64,000 nt of DNA from Cryptomeria japonica. Taxonomy: Eukaryota > Streptophyta > Pinopsida > Cupressales > Cupressaceae. A program made the position numbers and the translations under genes. Below the pieces are notes generated by a model. The model saw nothing but the letters and a program-made list of their open reading frames with translations. It was not told the origin of the DNA and ran no database searches. Below, one piece after another: positions 22,806 through 35,615 of the stretch (within the stretch, counting starts at the first letter, position 1; each line of letters starts with the position of its first letter). Location of the stretch: assembly GCF_030272615.1 (NCBI RefSeq), contig NC_081407.1:267918075-267982074 (forward strand), in the 5' to 3' direction.

Positions 22806-25800
22806 ATTTGTATAAAAATATATAATATTTAGATGGGGGAAACATTTCTTAAGATTTGAAATGGAGCAGGATTTATAATAAATTGAGATAATAAAAGATA
22901 AAGGCAACACCTAGAATTGAGGGCCCAAATGAGAGTTTGATGGTGTAGTGAAGTGAAATGGGACACACATTATTGAATTAAATATTAATTTAAATCAACA
23001 AAGGTCCTATAATGCATAGAGGAATGAGAATTACGAAAATGAGTGCTAGGAGAGTTTAAAATTGGACACCCTAATTAAAGGTGTACAACTTACGATGCTA
23101 CAGTGCCTAAGAAACCTTTCAAAACACATACAAAGTTTTTTGAAGTCATTTTGTAACAAAAAATCCTATTACAATATTAATATTCCTATTTTTGCAAGTC
23201 TACTATCACTTTGTGAATCGCATGATGGTTTTGATGAATGCTCTACAATTTTTTCTTGACATCTAAAAAATACCTAGTGAACCGACCTCTTCTTCTAATG
23301 AGAAAAATACACAATGTTTAGGTTGAGAACCAAAACCCTAAACAACATTGTAAGATTTTGAAATCATCAACCAAGGAATAATCCTACCCAAAATGGGCAC
23401 TCCAAATTGAAGGGATGAATCTTCAATCAAATTTGGCCTGCCATAATAAATTCAAATAGATGTGGATATCATTACCATCAATATGTATAGACAAAGCCAT
23501 GTAGAAAAGAATATAGTCGAGCTACCAAAAATATTTAAAAAACTCAAAAAAAAAATTACACATGAGCAAACACAAAATCCCCTTTTGGCATTAAAAATGT
23601 TAATCCCTGATAAGAGGAGCTTATTGGGGATTGAGCCACAACCCACAAAAAAAACATACACTAGTTGGGAAAAATAAATAAGCAAGGAAGAAAGCCAAGC
23701 CCTAATGAACACATACATGTTGGACACCAACTATCAGGCCTGCCACATAAACCAAGCGAACCAAGAAGCAATACTCAACATTTTAATTTTTGGACCCCCA
23801 AGAGGAGCTATTGAGGGTTAAGAAAATTGCATGTTGTGCCAAACTCTTCCCTTTCTTCTCTTTTCTTCACTCACTTGGTTCCTTCCTTGTTTCTTCATTG
23901 GAATCGACACCACTTTCATCTTGTTTTTGTCAAGGGTTCCATGGGAACCACAAACTAGTAGTTCCTTATTCCTTTGGAACCTTTGACTACCTTATTTATT
24001 TAGCCATTTTTTAACTTTAGGGAACTAATTTAAGACATGGGATGGAATACAACCAAGAGCATTGTACAAGTGATGACCCCTATAGAAAATTTTCAAATTG
24101 GTTATTGGCAAGGGACCATACTCCATAGGCATACACATTGAAGGGAACTGAAGCAAAAAAAAAAAAGGCAACACAAAATTGAGCTCCAACAAGGCCCTTT
24201 GACCACAACCTCTAAGTTTGGGTAACAACCAAGCAATACACCAATAAATTGCAAATACATTAATTTTAGAATATATCTTTTGAGGAATATGGAACCAATC
24301 ATACCCATAGATAGTACTCAAATAGAAAAGTTGAATGATCCTATTAATGCCTTGACTATCCACCTTTTATACAACCTCATTTTCTGGGTTTTTTTTCTTA
24401 ACATAGGTGGATAACAAGACTTTTAGTGTGAAAAATATCAAGGTCCAAAAAATTAGTTTAAACCACTCATTTTTTGAGTAGAAGACTTCCCTTAGCCGAT
24501 AAAATAAGTGGCACCCAATTGTACATGACTAAAATAATATTTAATGAGACCTTCACTCATTCCATAGTATAACTTCAAATTTCACAATTTAAAGCCAATA
24601 TTACACACTTCCAACCAATAATTGGCCTAAAGAGCCTTAAACTAGCAAGAACATAATGCCCGATTGTAAATGTCTAAAACAAAGTTCAATGGGACCTTCA
24701 ATTATCCCACACATGCAAAATGCTTAAAAGTCAAGCATAGAATACTACACAGTCAACGGAATACTGCAAGGACTGTGATCACTAAAGTGGTCAACTAAAT
24801 ATAGTGGGGGTCAAAAACTTGTCTTAAAAGTAAAATGCACTAAGCGAGAGGCTCAAGAAACTTTCAAGATGATATTCCTCATGCACGGTGACATGTATAA
24901 AAATTGTTCACCACAAACACTATAGGAATTTTGAAGTTGTCAAAATTTGTAACCAACAATCCCTAAAGCTCCACAAACTAGGCTTTAGAAAGTTTACACA
25001 TTGCTATTAAGTAGCACTTGCATTGAAATGAGGTATAATGGTTATGTCGACAGATTTTTATATGTAAACTAATTTATTAAAAAGTACAATAAGATTAGTG
25101 CAATAGTACATAAAGATACAATTAAATTAGTGCAATAGAAGATACGTTATTGTTATTTATATGATGTATGAGAATTGTATTTTTTAAATGTGATATTTGA
25201 AAATATACTCATGTTACATATTTGTTTATAATCAATTGAAAGAAAGTTTTGTGTTTCTACACATTAGAATGGAAAGTTCTTGAACTTATATCATAAATGG
25301 GTGCTTCTTGTTATTTTAAAGGTATTTATGAAAAGAACAAAATGTTACTTTATGTTAGGCTATGTAAATTAAGATAAGATAATAGTGGTAACATGGAAAA
25401 AAAATTGATACATATATATATGATTGTCAATTATCCATCTATACATAATGAAGGTGAGAATGTACTAGATTAAGATACATTGAAAGTGTATATTTAAAAT
25501 GGAAGAATATAAATTTGCCACTCAAACTTCGTATGGTAAAAAAATTAAAATAAAAGATCAATCAATTTAAAGGGTTTAACTTTCAATTGGGAATAACATT
25601 CTAAAATCATAAGATATATATATTCCCTTAACCTTGTAAATAATATGGAAAACAAAATCTGGAATATTGGTCATATAAAGATTCAATAAAGTATAATCAA
25701 GAAATACAAATATAAAACCAAGCAAAAAAAAAGAAATACAAATATATAAAGGAAGCCATTCTATTCAAATCAGAAATATTCTTTTAACTATATGAAAAAA

Positions 25801-26750
25801 ATAGCATTGTTCATTTTGTTTTAACTCTAAAAATATGTAAATCAATCAAAAGTGTACTACTTTTTTCTACTTAAACACAATGTTAGAGAAATAAATAAAT
25901 AATGTTCATAGCAATACATGCAAAGCCCACACATAAAAAGGTTTTGTTCAATTACCTATTAAATGAAAAGGGTGAACATGCATGGCATTCACAATCATTG
26001 TTGAATAAATATTAGTGAATTAAGAATACATAATACGTTAAATTCAAATTAAATATATGTTTTTCAATAAGACGAGTTCAAGTGGTAGAAGTTAAAAAGT
26101 CGAAGTATAATAACTAAATTTACCAACATTCTATTTTCCAAATAACAATGAATTTGTAAATAAAATTGAATAAAATTGTAATAACATGATAACTACGGAT
26201 ACAAAATTTACCATTAAGAAGTGATTTGGGAGTATGATATTAATACTAAAATAATATTAACACTATTAAATGTTGCCTTATTTTTATCTTTTCTTATGTT
26301 TGCTTAATTTTCATTAGATATTCCCACAAGCATACAATTAATTACAAGATAAATATTCAATCTTCCACTATTTTCAATAAATAGCATCAAAACCTAAGGT
26401 AATGCAAACAAGGCAAGAGCTCAAAGATGAGAAATGCATTTATATTTTTTACTTGTTAATGAATATGTATGGTTGCATACAATATTACTTTTGTTTGTTC
26501 GAGTGCCTGCAACAATTAAATGCAAATTGAAAAAAGTTAAGAGATGGATGAGCATTACTAAATCCTGATGAGAAAATGATTGTAAAGTTAAGATATAAAA
26601 GAAGTTTAAAAGAATCAACGGTGTTCTTTTTATTCAATTACATAGTGCATTGACATTTTGTCAAAACTAATTTACCACACAAAATGTAAAGATGTCTTTA
26701 AGTTTTAAATACCATCGAAAAATCATCCATAATTTACAACCTTAAAGTTT
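22806..26750. other. Long AT-rich non-coding stretch
   Basis: No gene is supportable. Minus-strand frames at 23452-23730 and 24025-24363 have a vaguely protein-like composition (Trp, Cys, Tyr) and could be relics of a reverse transcriptase-like gene, but no motif can be named. The rest is AT-rich sequence with short homopolymers. Confidence 0.45.
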
Positions 26751-28735
26751 AAATCATGTTCAAACAAGTTGTCGCACAGACATATGAATGTAGTGTCAGC
26801 TGCATGTCTTCCACCTTTGGCTTCAGTATGCTGCATGTTCGATATATCGTCCATGTTTTAGCAGAGGTACTTGATTCTCTAATGAGACAATGCCTCCACA
26901 AGAATCCATGGGTAAAACTCCCCTTTGGAGGATTGGTGGTCAATGATGGTAGTGATGCTCACTTTTGTCATAGACTACAACGCTACTGCGTTTTACATGA
27001 GGATCAATAGCACTGCAAAGCAACATAGCATAGTTTGCTATTCTATTCCAAACATTCTGCAAACGATAGAGTGATCTTCATCATCATCCACACCAGTACA
27101 AGTATCTTCTATTGAACAAATGTCATAATTTAAATCCAAACAAGTTCACACTTCTGAACTCTAATATTTGAGGTCACCTATGAACCATAATGTGGCAGGG
27201 CTATTGGGCGATCAGGCTGCTTTCATGAGAAAGGAAGACTCTCTTTGCTATATTTCAAATAATTTGCACGGCAATTTTTTGAGCAACACAAGTGGTGCTT
27301 TCACAGATTCAAAATTTCATCAAACTTTCATAGTTATCAACTGCTGCAGCTGTAATGTCACTTTCATTTTCATTCATTGAATTTCATCTTGGAATTGGCA
27401 TATTTTGAAGCAAACCATATCATCAATGCAGTGCATTTATCTCTCTTTTCTTCAACATTGGTAGTAGTTAAGCGTATCCCTTTTACATAACATTGACAGT
27501 ACTTTGGTTTGTCCTTTTTAAGAAATATCAACATAGTATAGTTTGCTATACTATTCCAAACATTCTGCAAACGATAGAGTGATCTTCATCTGTGATGTGT
27601 GCCAAAGAAAAAGGCCATTCTCCTGGAAGCTTAGGAGAAATCAGAATTGGAGTTGTATTCACATCAAAGACTGACACAGAGAATGTCTTCCAAGCTCTTG
27701 CAAATTTTGTATTTGCTTTATTCTTTTTCAAAGATTTTGACTTAAATATTGGTCTATCGTTCCTGTATCCAAACAAGTTTCTACAAATGATCTGCAATAG
27801 GATGAGTTTTGTCTTAAAAACAATAATATTGTAAGCAAAAGCAGAGGATTGTTTATTTTTGCATGATTCGTGTACCTTTTAGCATGGTACTAAATGTAAA
27901 AGACGACATACAGCTTCTCTGAATTTGTAGTTCAAAGTGAACATACTACTCGTTTGAACAAAGTTTAATATGAGATTATATAAATTATGTTCATATAGAA
28001 ATTTCATATCAATCAATTCATCATAATAACAATATAACTAGTCAATTGCAATCTGTATCATGTTCCTCCAATTGGTCTTTTATTGCAGGACACAGTAAAT
28101 TATCCTCCAGCAGAGAATAAAACCATGAGGAAGACAACTGACATCTGCAATTGGTGTTGCAGTGAACACTTGTTTCTACCTGTCCGTGGAATGTGCTCAA
28201 TATGTGCAGCATTTGGTGAACATGCACCCTACAACCTTTAAACAGGCTTTGGATTCTACGATCCTTTCTGGCTGGCTGAAATAGCCAACATTTGTGTTGT
28301 AATCCACTTGATGGGAGCTTATCAGGTATTTCAAGACACCCAATATCAGTTCCAAGACTTCTTGAGCACGGATATTCATTATCAAGTTATTGTTCACAAG
28401 TTGCAGCAGCAGCTGTATGAAGATTGGTGCCCATTCTGCAGCTTGTTTCATTGTTTGATTTTAATGAGCATTCAAAATGATGTGCAGGTCCAGCTTAGGT
28501 TAACAGATGAAACATCCATTCCACCTCTTAAAGCCAAAAATGGAAGAAGGATTGAAATATTCTACAAAGAAGATAAAAAATAATGTGTAAATTGGGCAAG
28601 CATATTAGTGCCATGCAAGAGCTTGAAAGGATTTTGATAGGAAAGTAAGATTGCAGGCATCAAGCTTGAATTTCACCTGGCATGAAAGAAATCCCTGATG
28701 GCTATCTATTTTATCAAATTAGTCTTGGAATCTCC
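26751..28735. other. Region with several short frames of uncertain nature
   Basis: Less AT-rich than its surroundings. Frames at 26756-27010 (+), 27546-27797 (-) and 28197-28451 (-) have mixed, protein-like compositions but no recognised domain; they could be exons or relics of one minus-strand host gene. A 65 bp sequence with core CCAAACATTCTGCAAACGAT occurs at about 27023-27087 and 27529-27590. Confidence 0.35.
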
Positions 28736-29163
28736 AACCAATTGCAAGTGGCTGTAGACACCTTGTGATGCTGAGCATGTTCACCATACCTTAACATGGG
28801 TTTTTGCTAAATATGCATTGTAGAACCCTAAATACCACTAGAACTGGACTCTTTTTTGCATCTTCTTAAGGTCTTAGTGGTGGTGAGCTTGGAGGAACTT
28901 TACATCTGCTAGATCTGGTGGCTAAATCTCACAGAGTTTGATAACTACAAACCAATTGCAAGTGGCTGTAGACACCTTGTGATGCTGAGCATGTTCACCA
29001 TACCTTAACATGGGTTTTTGCTAAATATGCATTGTACAACCCTAAATACCACTAGATCTGGACTCTTTTTGCATCTTCTTAAGGTCTTAGTGGTGGTGAG
29101 CATGGAGGAACTTTACATCTGCTAGATCTGGTGGCTAAATCTCACAGGGTTTGGTAACTACAA
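28736..29163. repeat. 214 bp tandem duplication, two copies
   Basis: Copy one runs from 28736 and copy two from 28950; both start AACCAATTGCAAGTGGCTG and end with an AACTACAA-type sequence. They differ by only a few bases and a one-base change in a T run. Non-coding. Confidence 0.92.
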
Positions 29164-30749
29164 CACTTCCTCCTTAGGCCAAGCAAGTTTGCAGCCAAAA
29201 ATATTAAATGCTAATGCTCATTTTTTTACCATATTCAACATGAAACATCAATTTTACTTCTTTCCCACTTGTTTTCCATTATTCCTTTAAAAGAATGAAC
29301 AAGATCTTAATGCTTTTGGTTGTGTACAAGATTTTATGCTTGCAGATGCCTCCCAAGGACAGACTAAGAATTAGTAAGAATGCTAACTAACTTTGGCTGT
29401 GTTGTGATGTACTATTGTGTACCATTATGAAGGATCTTATCAATATTTTATAAGATCTTCTTGTTAGCATTTTAGAAAAAGCATATAGTTCATTGCATTT
29501 TGTTTCTTCCAGCTTTATGTAATAAAAAACATCCTGGAAGACCAGAACAATAGATTTGTCAGAGATATCTACCTACAAAATGAAAATATCTAAAACGACG
29601 ATACATCTTCCAGAAAAATAGATTTGTAAGAGATATCCAGCTACAAAATAAATGCAAATATCTCAAATGAAGAGTTACAAGCTTATGAAGTAATCAAGGC
29701 CTCTCATTGCTTGTCCCGATGACCAAGAACAAATTCCATAGTTAGAATTCAAGTGTTGTAGTATATCATGTTTGGACTCAGGTTGTAAGAAACACAAACA
29801 TTGACCGCATATAATACTATATAGAAGCTGCTAATTCTAATCCAACATTTACATAAAAGCCTTCTAATAATATCCAACTTAATTGGCCCCATGCCCAGTT
29901 CAAATAGAGTTATACCCATTCATATGGGTTCTACAGGAAATAGCAAATCATGGCAAGCAATGATGTGGTTGGAGAGAGAAACTATCTCTATGATGAATTT
30001 CTTGTGAAACTAGCCATTGAGAAGTGGTTTGATAATTTATAGCGAATACAATCTCATTTGTAGAAAGAGAAATTGAGCACGATACGATTTGATACAGATT
30101 CAGTTTGATTTCATTTTAGGTGGTAGATGGCCTAGCGTGTTCCTGACAATAACTGATATTTTAATAGTACATGCTAGCTGGCCACTAGATTTTTAATTCA
30201 TCTTATTTTTAAATGATGCTAGGGAAGCTTAGACTGTGCATATAGGCCGTTTACAATTGTTTACCAGCCAAAAGGAGCTTGTTTCCCTACTATTAATTAC
30301 TATTAGTCTCGATTCTTGTTTACAATCAAGAATTGTTTACCAGCAATCAAAAATTGTTTACCAGCCAAAAGGAACTTGTTGCAAATTTACAAAAATAAGT
30401 CCAAGCACAGCAGAAAGATAAACAATTAAAAAAAATATCTAGCCTTAAATGCCTTAAATAGTATAGTGTTCAACATAAGCCTGAAAGAGTTTTCAGTACC
30501 AGTAGACTTCTCAACCAGATTCCCGAGATTTAACTTCTATAAACATTCACCATATAAAGCAGAGCTAAAAATATGATAAAGTGACCAATGCTTCTCAATT
30601 TCATTTAAGTGTATAGCAAGGCTCTCTTCAGCTGATCAAAATTTAACTCATCTGAAGAGAATAGGACAAAAAGAAAAATTTATGATACCAACCAAAATAA
30701 TATTCTGATGCATACCCTAATCAAAAAAATTAGTTCAACATTCAATAAT
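29164..30749. other. Downstream flank of the eS7 gene, including its 3' untranslated region
   Basis: No other gene is visible. The part nearest 30749 must contain the eS7 3' untranslated region and polyadenylation site; I cannot place the cleavage site. A 70 bp-spaced imperfect repeat (about 29545 and 29616) and two copies of a GTTTACCAGCCAAAAGG segment (30251 and 30356) are present. Confidence 0.5.
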
Positions 30750-31997
30750 TTAACTAGCCTCTGACAAAGGGTACTCAAAAACCACATCCTTCCCACAAAA
30801 TTTTCTGTAAACACCAGCAAAGGTTTCCAACTTGTATTCTGTGTTATTCCGCTCCTTAGGATCCAGATAGATCTGAAATATGGGAAATCACAGTCAAAAA
30901 AGATGCACACAGATAGCTTTGAATAAGTCCAGAGAATCAGATTTACAAGTTTCTTTATCATCTATAGTCTTACCTTCATTATCTTCGAGCCATCAACACG
31001 GTACCTAACTCGCTTCCCAACAATCTCTGCAGGATAGACAACATCTTCCAAGGTGGCCTCATGGACAGAAGTCAATGTTCGACTACGGGGTCGAACTGCA
31101 GCTGAGCCTTTCTTTGGTGGCCTCAATATTCTCCTTGTGGCAATCATAACAACGTCCTGTTTTTCAGGAAGAATTGGTCTCCATGTTATTATTGCAAAAT
31201 AACAAGCAAGAAGAAAAACACTTGAGAAAGAAAAAACACAGAGGACTTGTTAAGCTGTCAACCTTTCCACTGAACTTCTTTTCCAGCTCTCGAACAAGCC
31301 TCACATGAATCTTTCGGAAAGCCTTCCTCAAGCGGTACGGAACATGGACAACAATAGCCTTGCGATTTCCAGATATATCAACTTGCCTGGAAAAAACTAA
31401 AAGATTTTATAACTGAATTAAAATCTAAAAGTCCTTCAACTCTGCTTAAATATTATTCTAGTAGTTGAAATCATCTAAGCAAAACTACAAGACATGCTAA
31501 TAAGTAATAACCATCCATGGGTGTGACTTTCGGAGAGCAGTAAAGAATTGAGGTATCACAAGTCACAAATAACATATGGGAATTCAACTCTGCTTAAATA
31601 TTATTCTAGTAGTTGAAATCATCTAAGCAAAACTACAAGACATGCTAATAACCATCCATGGGTGTGACTTTCGGAGAGCAGTAAAGAATTGAGGTATCAC
31701 AAGTCACAAATAACATATGGGAATCCAACTGCTGGCACAAAAACATCTTACTTGGCAGAGTTGATATACAAATCTTTGAGCTCACTCTTCAGCTCCTGAT
31801 TGGTGTTCTCCAAATCAAATAAGGCCTACATTATAGGGTAAAGGTTAGTTACAACAACCTGAAAGAAACCTAACGCATATTGCATCAAAGATAAGATGAG
31901 CATTACAAAATTTGATACTGACCTGTGCCACAGACTCCTCAAATTCATCAGGTTCTGCACCCTTTTCCTTTTGAATTTTCCTCCTAGCAGTATACAT
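30750..31997 (-). CDS. RPS7: 40S ribosomal protein eS7, five coding exons
   Basis: Component of the cytosolic small ribosomal subunit, needed for 18S rRNA maturation in the nucleolus. Coding exons on the minus strand: 31997-31923 (25 codons from ATG), 31825-31752, 31386-31263, 31156-30974 and 30872-30750 (ending in TAA). All introns are GT-AG: 97, 365, 106 and 101 bp. The joined frame is open and gives 192 residues, the normal length for plant eS7 (about 190). Recognisable blocks are [10 protein letters not shown] at the start, [16 protein letters not shown] in the middle, [10 protein letters not shown] and [22 protein letters not shown], and the C-terminal [22 protein letters not shown]. Phase is 0 at introns 2, 4 and 5 and 2 at intron 3. 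No defect is visible, so it is probably a functional gene. Confidence 0.97.
31437..31725. repeat. Tandem duplication inside an eS7 intron
   Basis: Within the 365 bp intron, a unit starting CAACTCTGCTTAAATATTATT at 31437 repeats at 31585 (period 148). The second copy lacks seven bases in the 'ctaataagtaataacc' segment and is otherwise nearly identical. It explains most of the intron's extra length relative to the three other short introns. Confidence 0.93.
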
Positions 31998-32013
31998 GAT
32001 TGCTAAAGCTTAC

Positions 32014-34755
32014 CTGCAAACAAACACAATGAAATTTGGGAAATCTTACACAAGTCTTGCAACAAATGTAGCAAATAAGGAGTTGTGGAATATGCCAGCC
32101 AAATATTGTAAGTAATAAATAACCTTCAAATCAAAGTAGAAGTAGAGAACTGACTATAGGCTAAGAACCCTTTGTCCATTCATCTTTTAAGCTTGAAGAA
32201 TATTTTGTTTAAAACATTTCATTTCATTCATCACCTTGACAGACAATGCATATCCGTGTCAGTGAATTTTACGATTTGAAAAAATAAAATGAACTGGAAC
32301 TCCTAACCCACAAAATAGCCAATACCAAGCTAGATGTACTAAAAGATTAAGTTTTCAACTCTTTCGAGGCTGGGAAAAAGCCATGGTGGGGCACTTTTTA
32401 GTGGGGTCTCTTGAACACCTTGCACATAAACCCTAATTAATTATATATCTGAAAATGCTGCTACAACATACATGTGAACATATCCTTTTAAGACTAAGTT
32501 TAGGGCACACAATGATTTACCAATTGAAAATGCTTGAATTGCAGATCTTAGGATCAAGATGTTTTTAGCTTAGGTCAATTTTGCCATAAATGATCTCGAA
32601 ATCAGCAAATCTGAATAGCAATCTTTTAAGCATCTTCATAGAATAACTGGACCCACGGAATATTTAATTTTACAATATCAAACAATATGCACAGTGATTT
32701 GTTCCAGTGCAAACAGATGAATGTCGTGATATTAAATGCATTTCTTGCTGAACTTCTCATTGTAGATTTATTGCATCATCATTCTCTCATACATACAACT
32801 AGTTTGAATGAGATTGGATTGGCTTTGAGAAAATGTTTACTCTGTGAAGAGTAATTTTAATTGTATTAATATAATGTATCATATCATTGCTTTAATATAG
32901 TCCATAACAATGCAATTTCATTCATGCTCATAAAGATGTAGAAAAAACCCTCAAACCAAACAATTAAAATTGCCTTCCAAATGAAGCAGACAAGATGAAG
33001 ATAAACAAACATGTTTGTACCTACTGTTAAGAAAGAAGCATTTAGGACCATAATACTAGTTGTTGCCGCTACAAAATGCATCAGATCAAACTATTAGTGC
33101 CTTGCCACACAAATAATATAGGCTACTAGGCAACAAATATAATCAAACCCATTTATATTAAATTTGACATACAGCTTTAAATATGCAAGTCAAAACTTCA
33201 GATAAGTTTTCTTCAACATGCAACATATGCCACTGATCCTGTCATACCTGATAATAAAGAATAAACATCCTTCAAGGGTGTAACCCAGAGTTACAAGAAA
33301 GTCGTTTTCCAAAAAAACTCGAGTTTTGTCCTTCAGGTTTGTAAAAACATTAATGCAGAACTTACAAAGAGAATAAATATTGACAAATCACCTGAAGACA
33401 GCTATATCATACATAAATATAGGTACCAGAAGATGTGTGCATGGCTTCTGGTCCATAAAGTGAAGTCTTATAGTGATTATTCAATTTAGGCCAGTTAGGA
33501 ACACTAAACATTAGGTCAGAATTAATATCGAAAGTGCCAGACTCAAGTTCAGGCTTTGGACTAATCGCAGGTAAGCCGTAATTCAGATTGAACTTGCTGA
33601 TGGACCACAACACAACATAAATACAATAAACAGAAAAAACAAAAAATAATGGAGGTTGAACATGCATGAAGTTCAACTTAAACATAATGTAATGGAGATT
33701 ATAAACTGTCATACAAAATCAAGGTTTCATGAGTTTCCATTGAGCTTTTATGCAATGAAGAGCAAATAAATGAAAGCAAGCTAGATAAATGTCCCAGTAA
33801 GATTCGGCATAACTGATACTCCTCTAACCTGATAGCAGAAAAAAAATATTGTTAATATCACTTTTAACACCTGAGAATTAGAAGATCGAAGATCATATTG
33901 CCATTTTGTGCTTTAATTTTTTCTCAAGCAAACTTAGTACTAGCCTCTCTCAAGACATAAAATTCTCATGTTCACCGCCAAATTAAAATTGTACTTACTC
34001 GTCCCTAATAAAGACTCTAGAGCAGTAAGGGCTACTAAAAGAGATGGCGATAAACTGCTAGGTTTTCTCTAGCTGTGGAACAATGTCACAAATGAAGAAC
34101 ATCTCAATGGATTAGCGTAATACCTTTTGCTGTAATTAATTATAATTATTTTTATTGAAACTATAGATCTAACAGGGAAGGACATTTGATTATCTTGAAT
34201 ACCAATCGTAGAGATACTTCAAGAAAATATTGATTGTACTGCATAAATTGCCCTTATCAGAGACGTTTGTTTTCATGGGAATGCAGTGTGTCGGTTGACC
34301 AAAGATAGTTGCAGCTTGCTGCATAAATAAACAAATTCAATATATGAAAGGCTATCAAACCCCAGAAGTCAGAGGACAAGGCCGTGGATTTCAAAGGGAT
34401 CTGCTACGATATGGTGTAAATGACGAGGCAATCTTCCCTAGTCGATTTTTAAACTAATCAATTAACAACCATTCGGTAAAAAGGATTCTCATTTCAAAAG
34501 AGATGATTCAAAGCAGCTGAGATTCAAATAAATCCAAACTCTAGATGACAAAAGTTCAGTCAGAAGCTCAACAGATACAACCCAGACCTTCAAGCAGTCT
34601 TCCCTTGGCCAATATTAAAAGCAGGACTAACTCCTTCAATGCAAAATCATATACAGCAAACAAAATAAATGGCACTGGTTGAAGATTTTTTGTGTGTTTT
34701 CTGAATCAAATCTGCATTAAACATTTCAAAGGTTGTTAAGTTCTCAAGATCTTAC
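32014..34755 (-). other. 2.7 kb intron in the eS7 5' leader
   Basis: The donor is GAG|GTAAGATC at 34756/34755 and the acceptor TTTGCAG|G at 32014/32013. After the acceptor, 16 untranslated bases lead to the ATG at 31997. No mobile element or coding sequence is recognised inside it; the frames at 32884-33081 and 33407-33712 have no features. Confidence 0.75.
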
Positions 34756-34866
34756 CTCAAAATCTTTGGATGAAGAGGATTTACAGCATAACAGGATCCT
34801 CCTTCGACAGCAAAGGACGATATAATTTCTTCCTAGCGCTACTTGAAGCAAAAACCCTAGAATTAG
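34756..34866 (-). other. eS7 5' untranslated exon 1 (approximate)
   Basis: The exon ends at the consensus donor after AAAGATTTTGAG at 34756. The 5' end is inferred from the TATA-like sequence about 30 bases upstream; the transcription start may differ by tens of bases. No upstream ATG reading frame of note is apparent, although one ATG lies within TTATGCTGTAA and is closed immediately by a stop. Confidence 0.65.
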
Positions 34867-34900
34867 GGTTTTCTTATGGATTCGAAAGTTTTATAAAATA
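34851..34900 (-). promoter_or_regulatory. eS7 core promoter: inverted telo-box pair and TATA-like box
   Basis: AAACCCTAG (34852-34860) and TTAGGGTTT (34863-34871) form an inverted pair of telo-box sequences; the minus-strand version is AAACCCTAA. Telo-boxes at or near the start site are a known feature of plant ribosomal protein genes. A TATTTTATAAAA sequence lies at about 34889-34900, at the right distance. No TGGGCC/T site II element was found close by. Confidence 0.7.
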
Positions 34901-35568
34901 GGTTTTTTTTAATTTGACGCACAAGTGTAGGTTGTGAAGTTTTATCGAATGTCTCTTTGCTAGACATACAAGTCACCTAAATGATTAAACAAGAAAAACC
35001 CCAAAATGAAACTAGGGTCTAGTGCTTAGGAAATGGTCTTTTTAGAGACTAGGACCTAATCAAATTCTATGATATTCAAATGCAAAATATAAATGATATA
35101 AGGGTTTGAGTTGCAATGGTTGATAATTATAAATTGATTTTTTTACTATTGAAAGATTTATAATATATAGAATATTTAGTATTTCACAATGATTCTGTTT
35201 ATTATATATGATTGTATATTTTTAATGATTGGTCTAAATTATGTTTTGTGTGCTTAATGTTCAATAATATGATGAAAACAATAGAAAATTGAAGAAAAGG
35301 GAGCTTATGTATCTTTAATAATTTATATAAATGTTTAAAATATATGAGAATTAGATTTTAAAAATAGGAACCTCAAGATGGATATATTTCAACATATTTT
35401 ATATAGATTTTATTTTATGTTGTAGAGGTATCCTCGTGACTCATCCCAACGATTCTCACTTGACCTCGCCTCAAACCACACACATCGATTTAACCTAGAC
35501 TAGTGAGAACTGACCTTGGGATCATATTTTATACAAATTATTAAAAATATATAGTTAAGATATATTTT

Positions 35569-35570
<2 letters not shown>
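34901..35570. other. Upstream flank of the eS7 gene, AT-rich
   Basis: No gene or further promoter element could be supported. Confidence 0.5.

Positions 35571-35612
<42 letters not shown>
35571..35612. repeat. (TA)n microsatellite
   Basis: About 21 TA units in an uninterrupted run. Confidence 0.95.

Positions 35613-35614
<2 letters not shown>

Positions 35615-35615
<1 letters not shown>

Noticed and set aside
23452-24363. Possible relic of a LINE-type reverse transcriptase on the minus strand
   Set aside because: Composition is suggestive but no RT, endonuclease or zinc motif can be named, so it is not called.
33407-33712. 101-codon minus-strand frame within the eS7 leader intron
   Set aside because: It lies inside an intron with good splice sites, has no domain and no coding-like composition.
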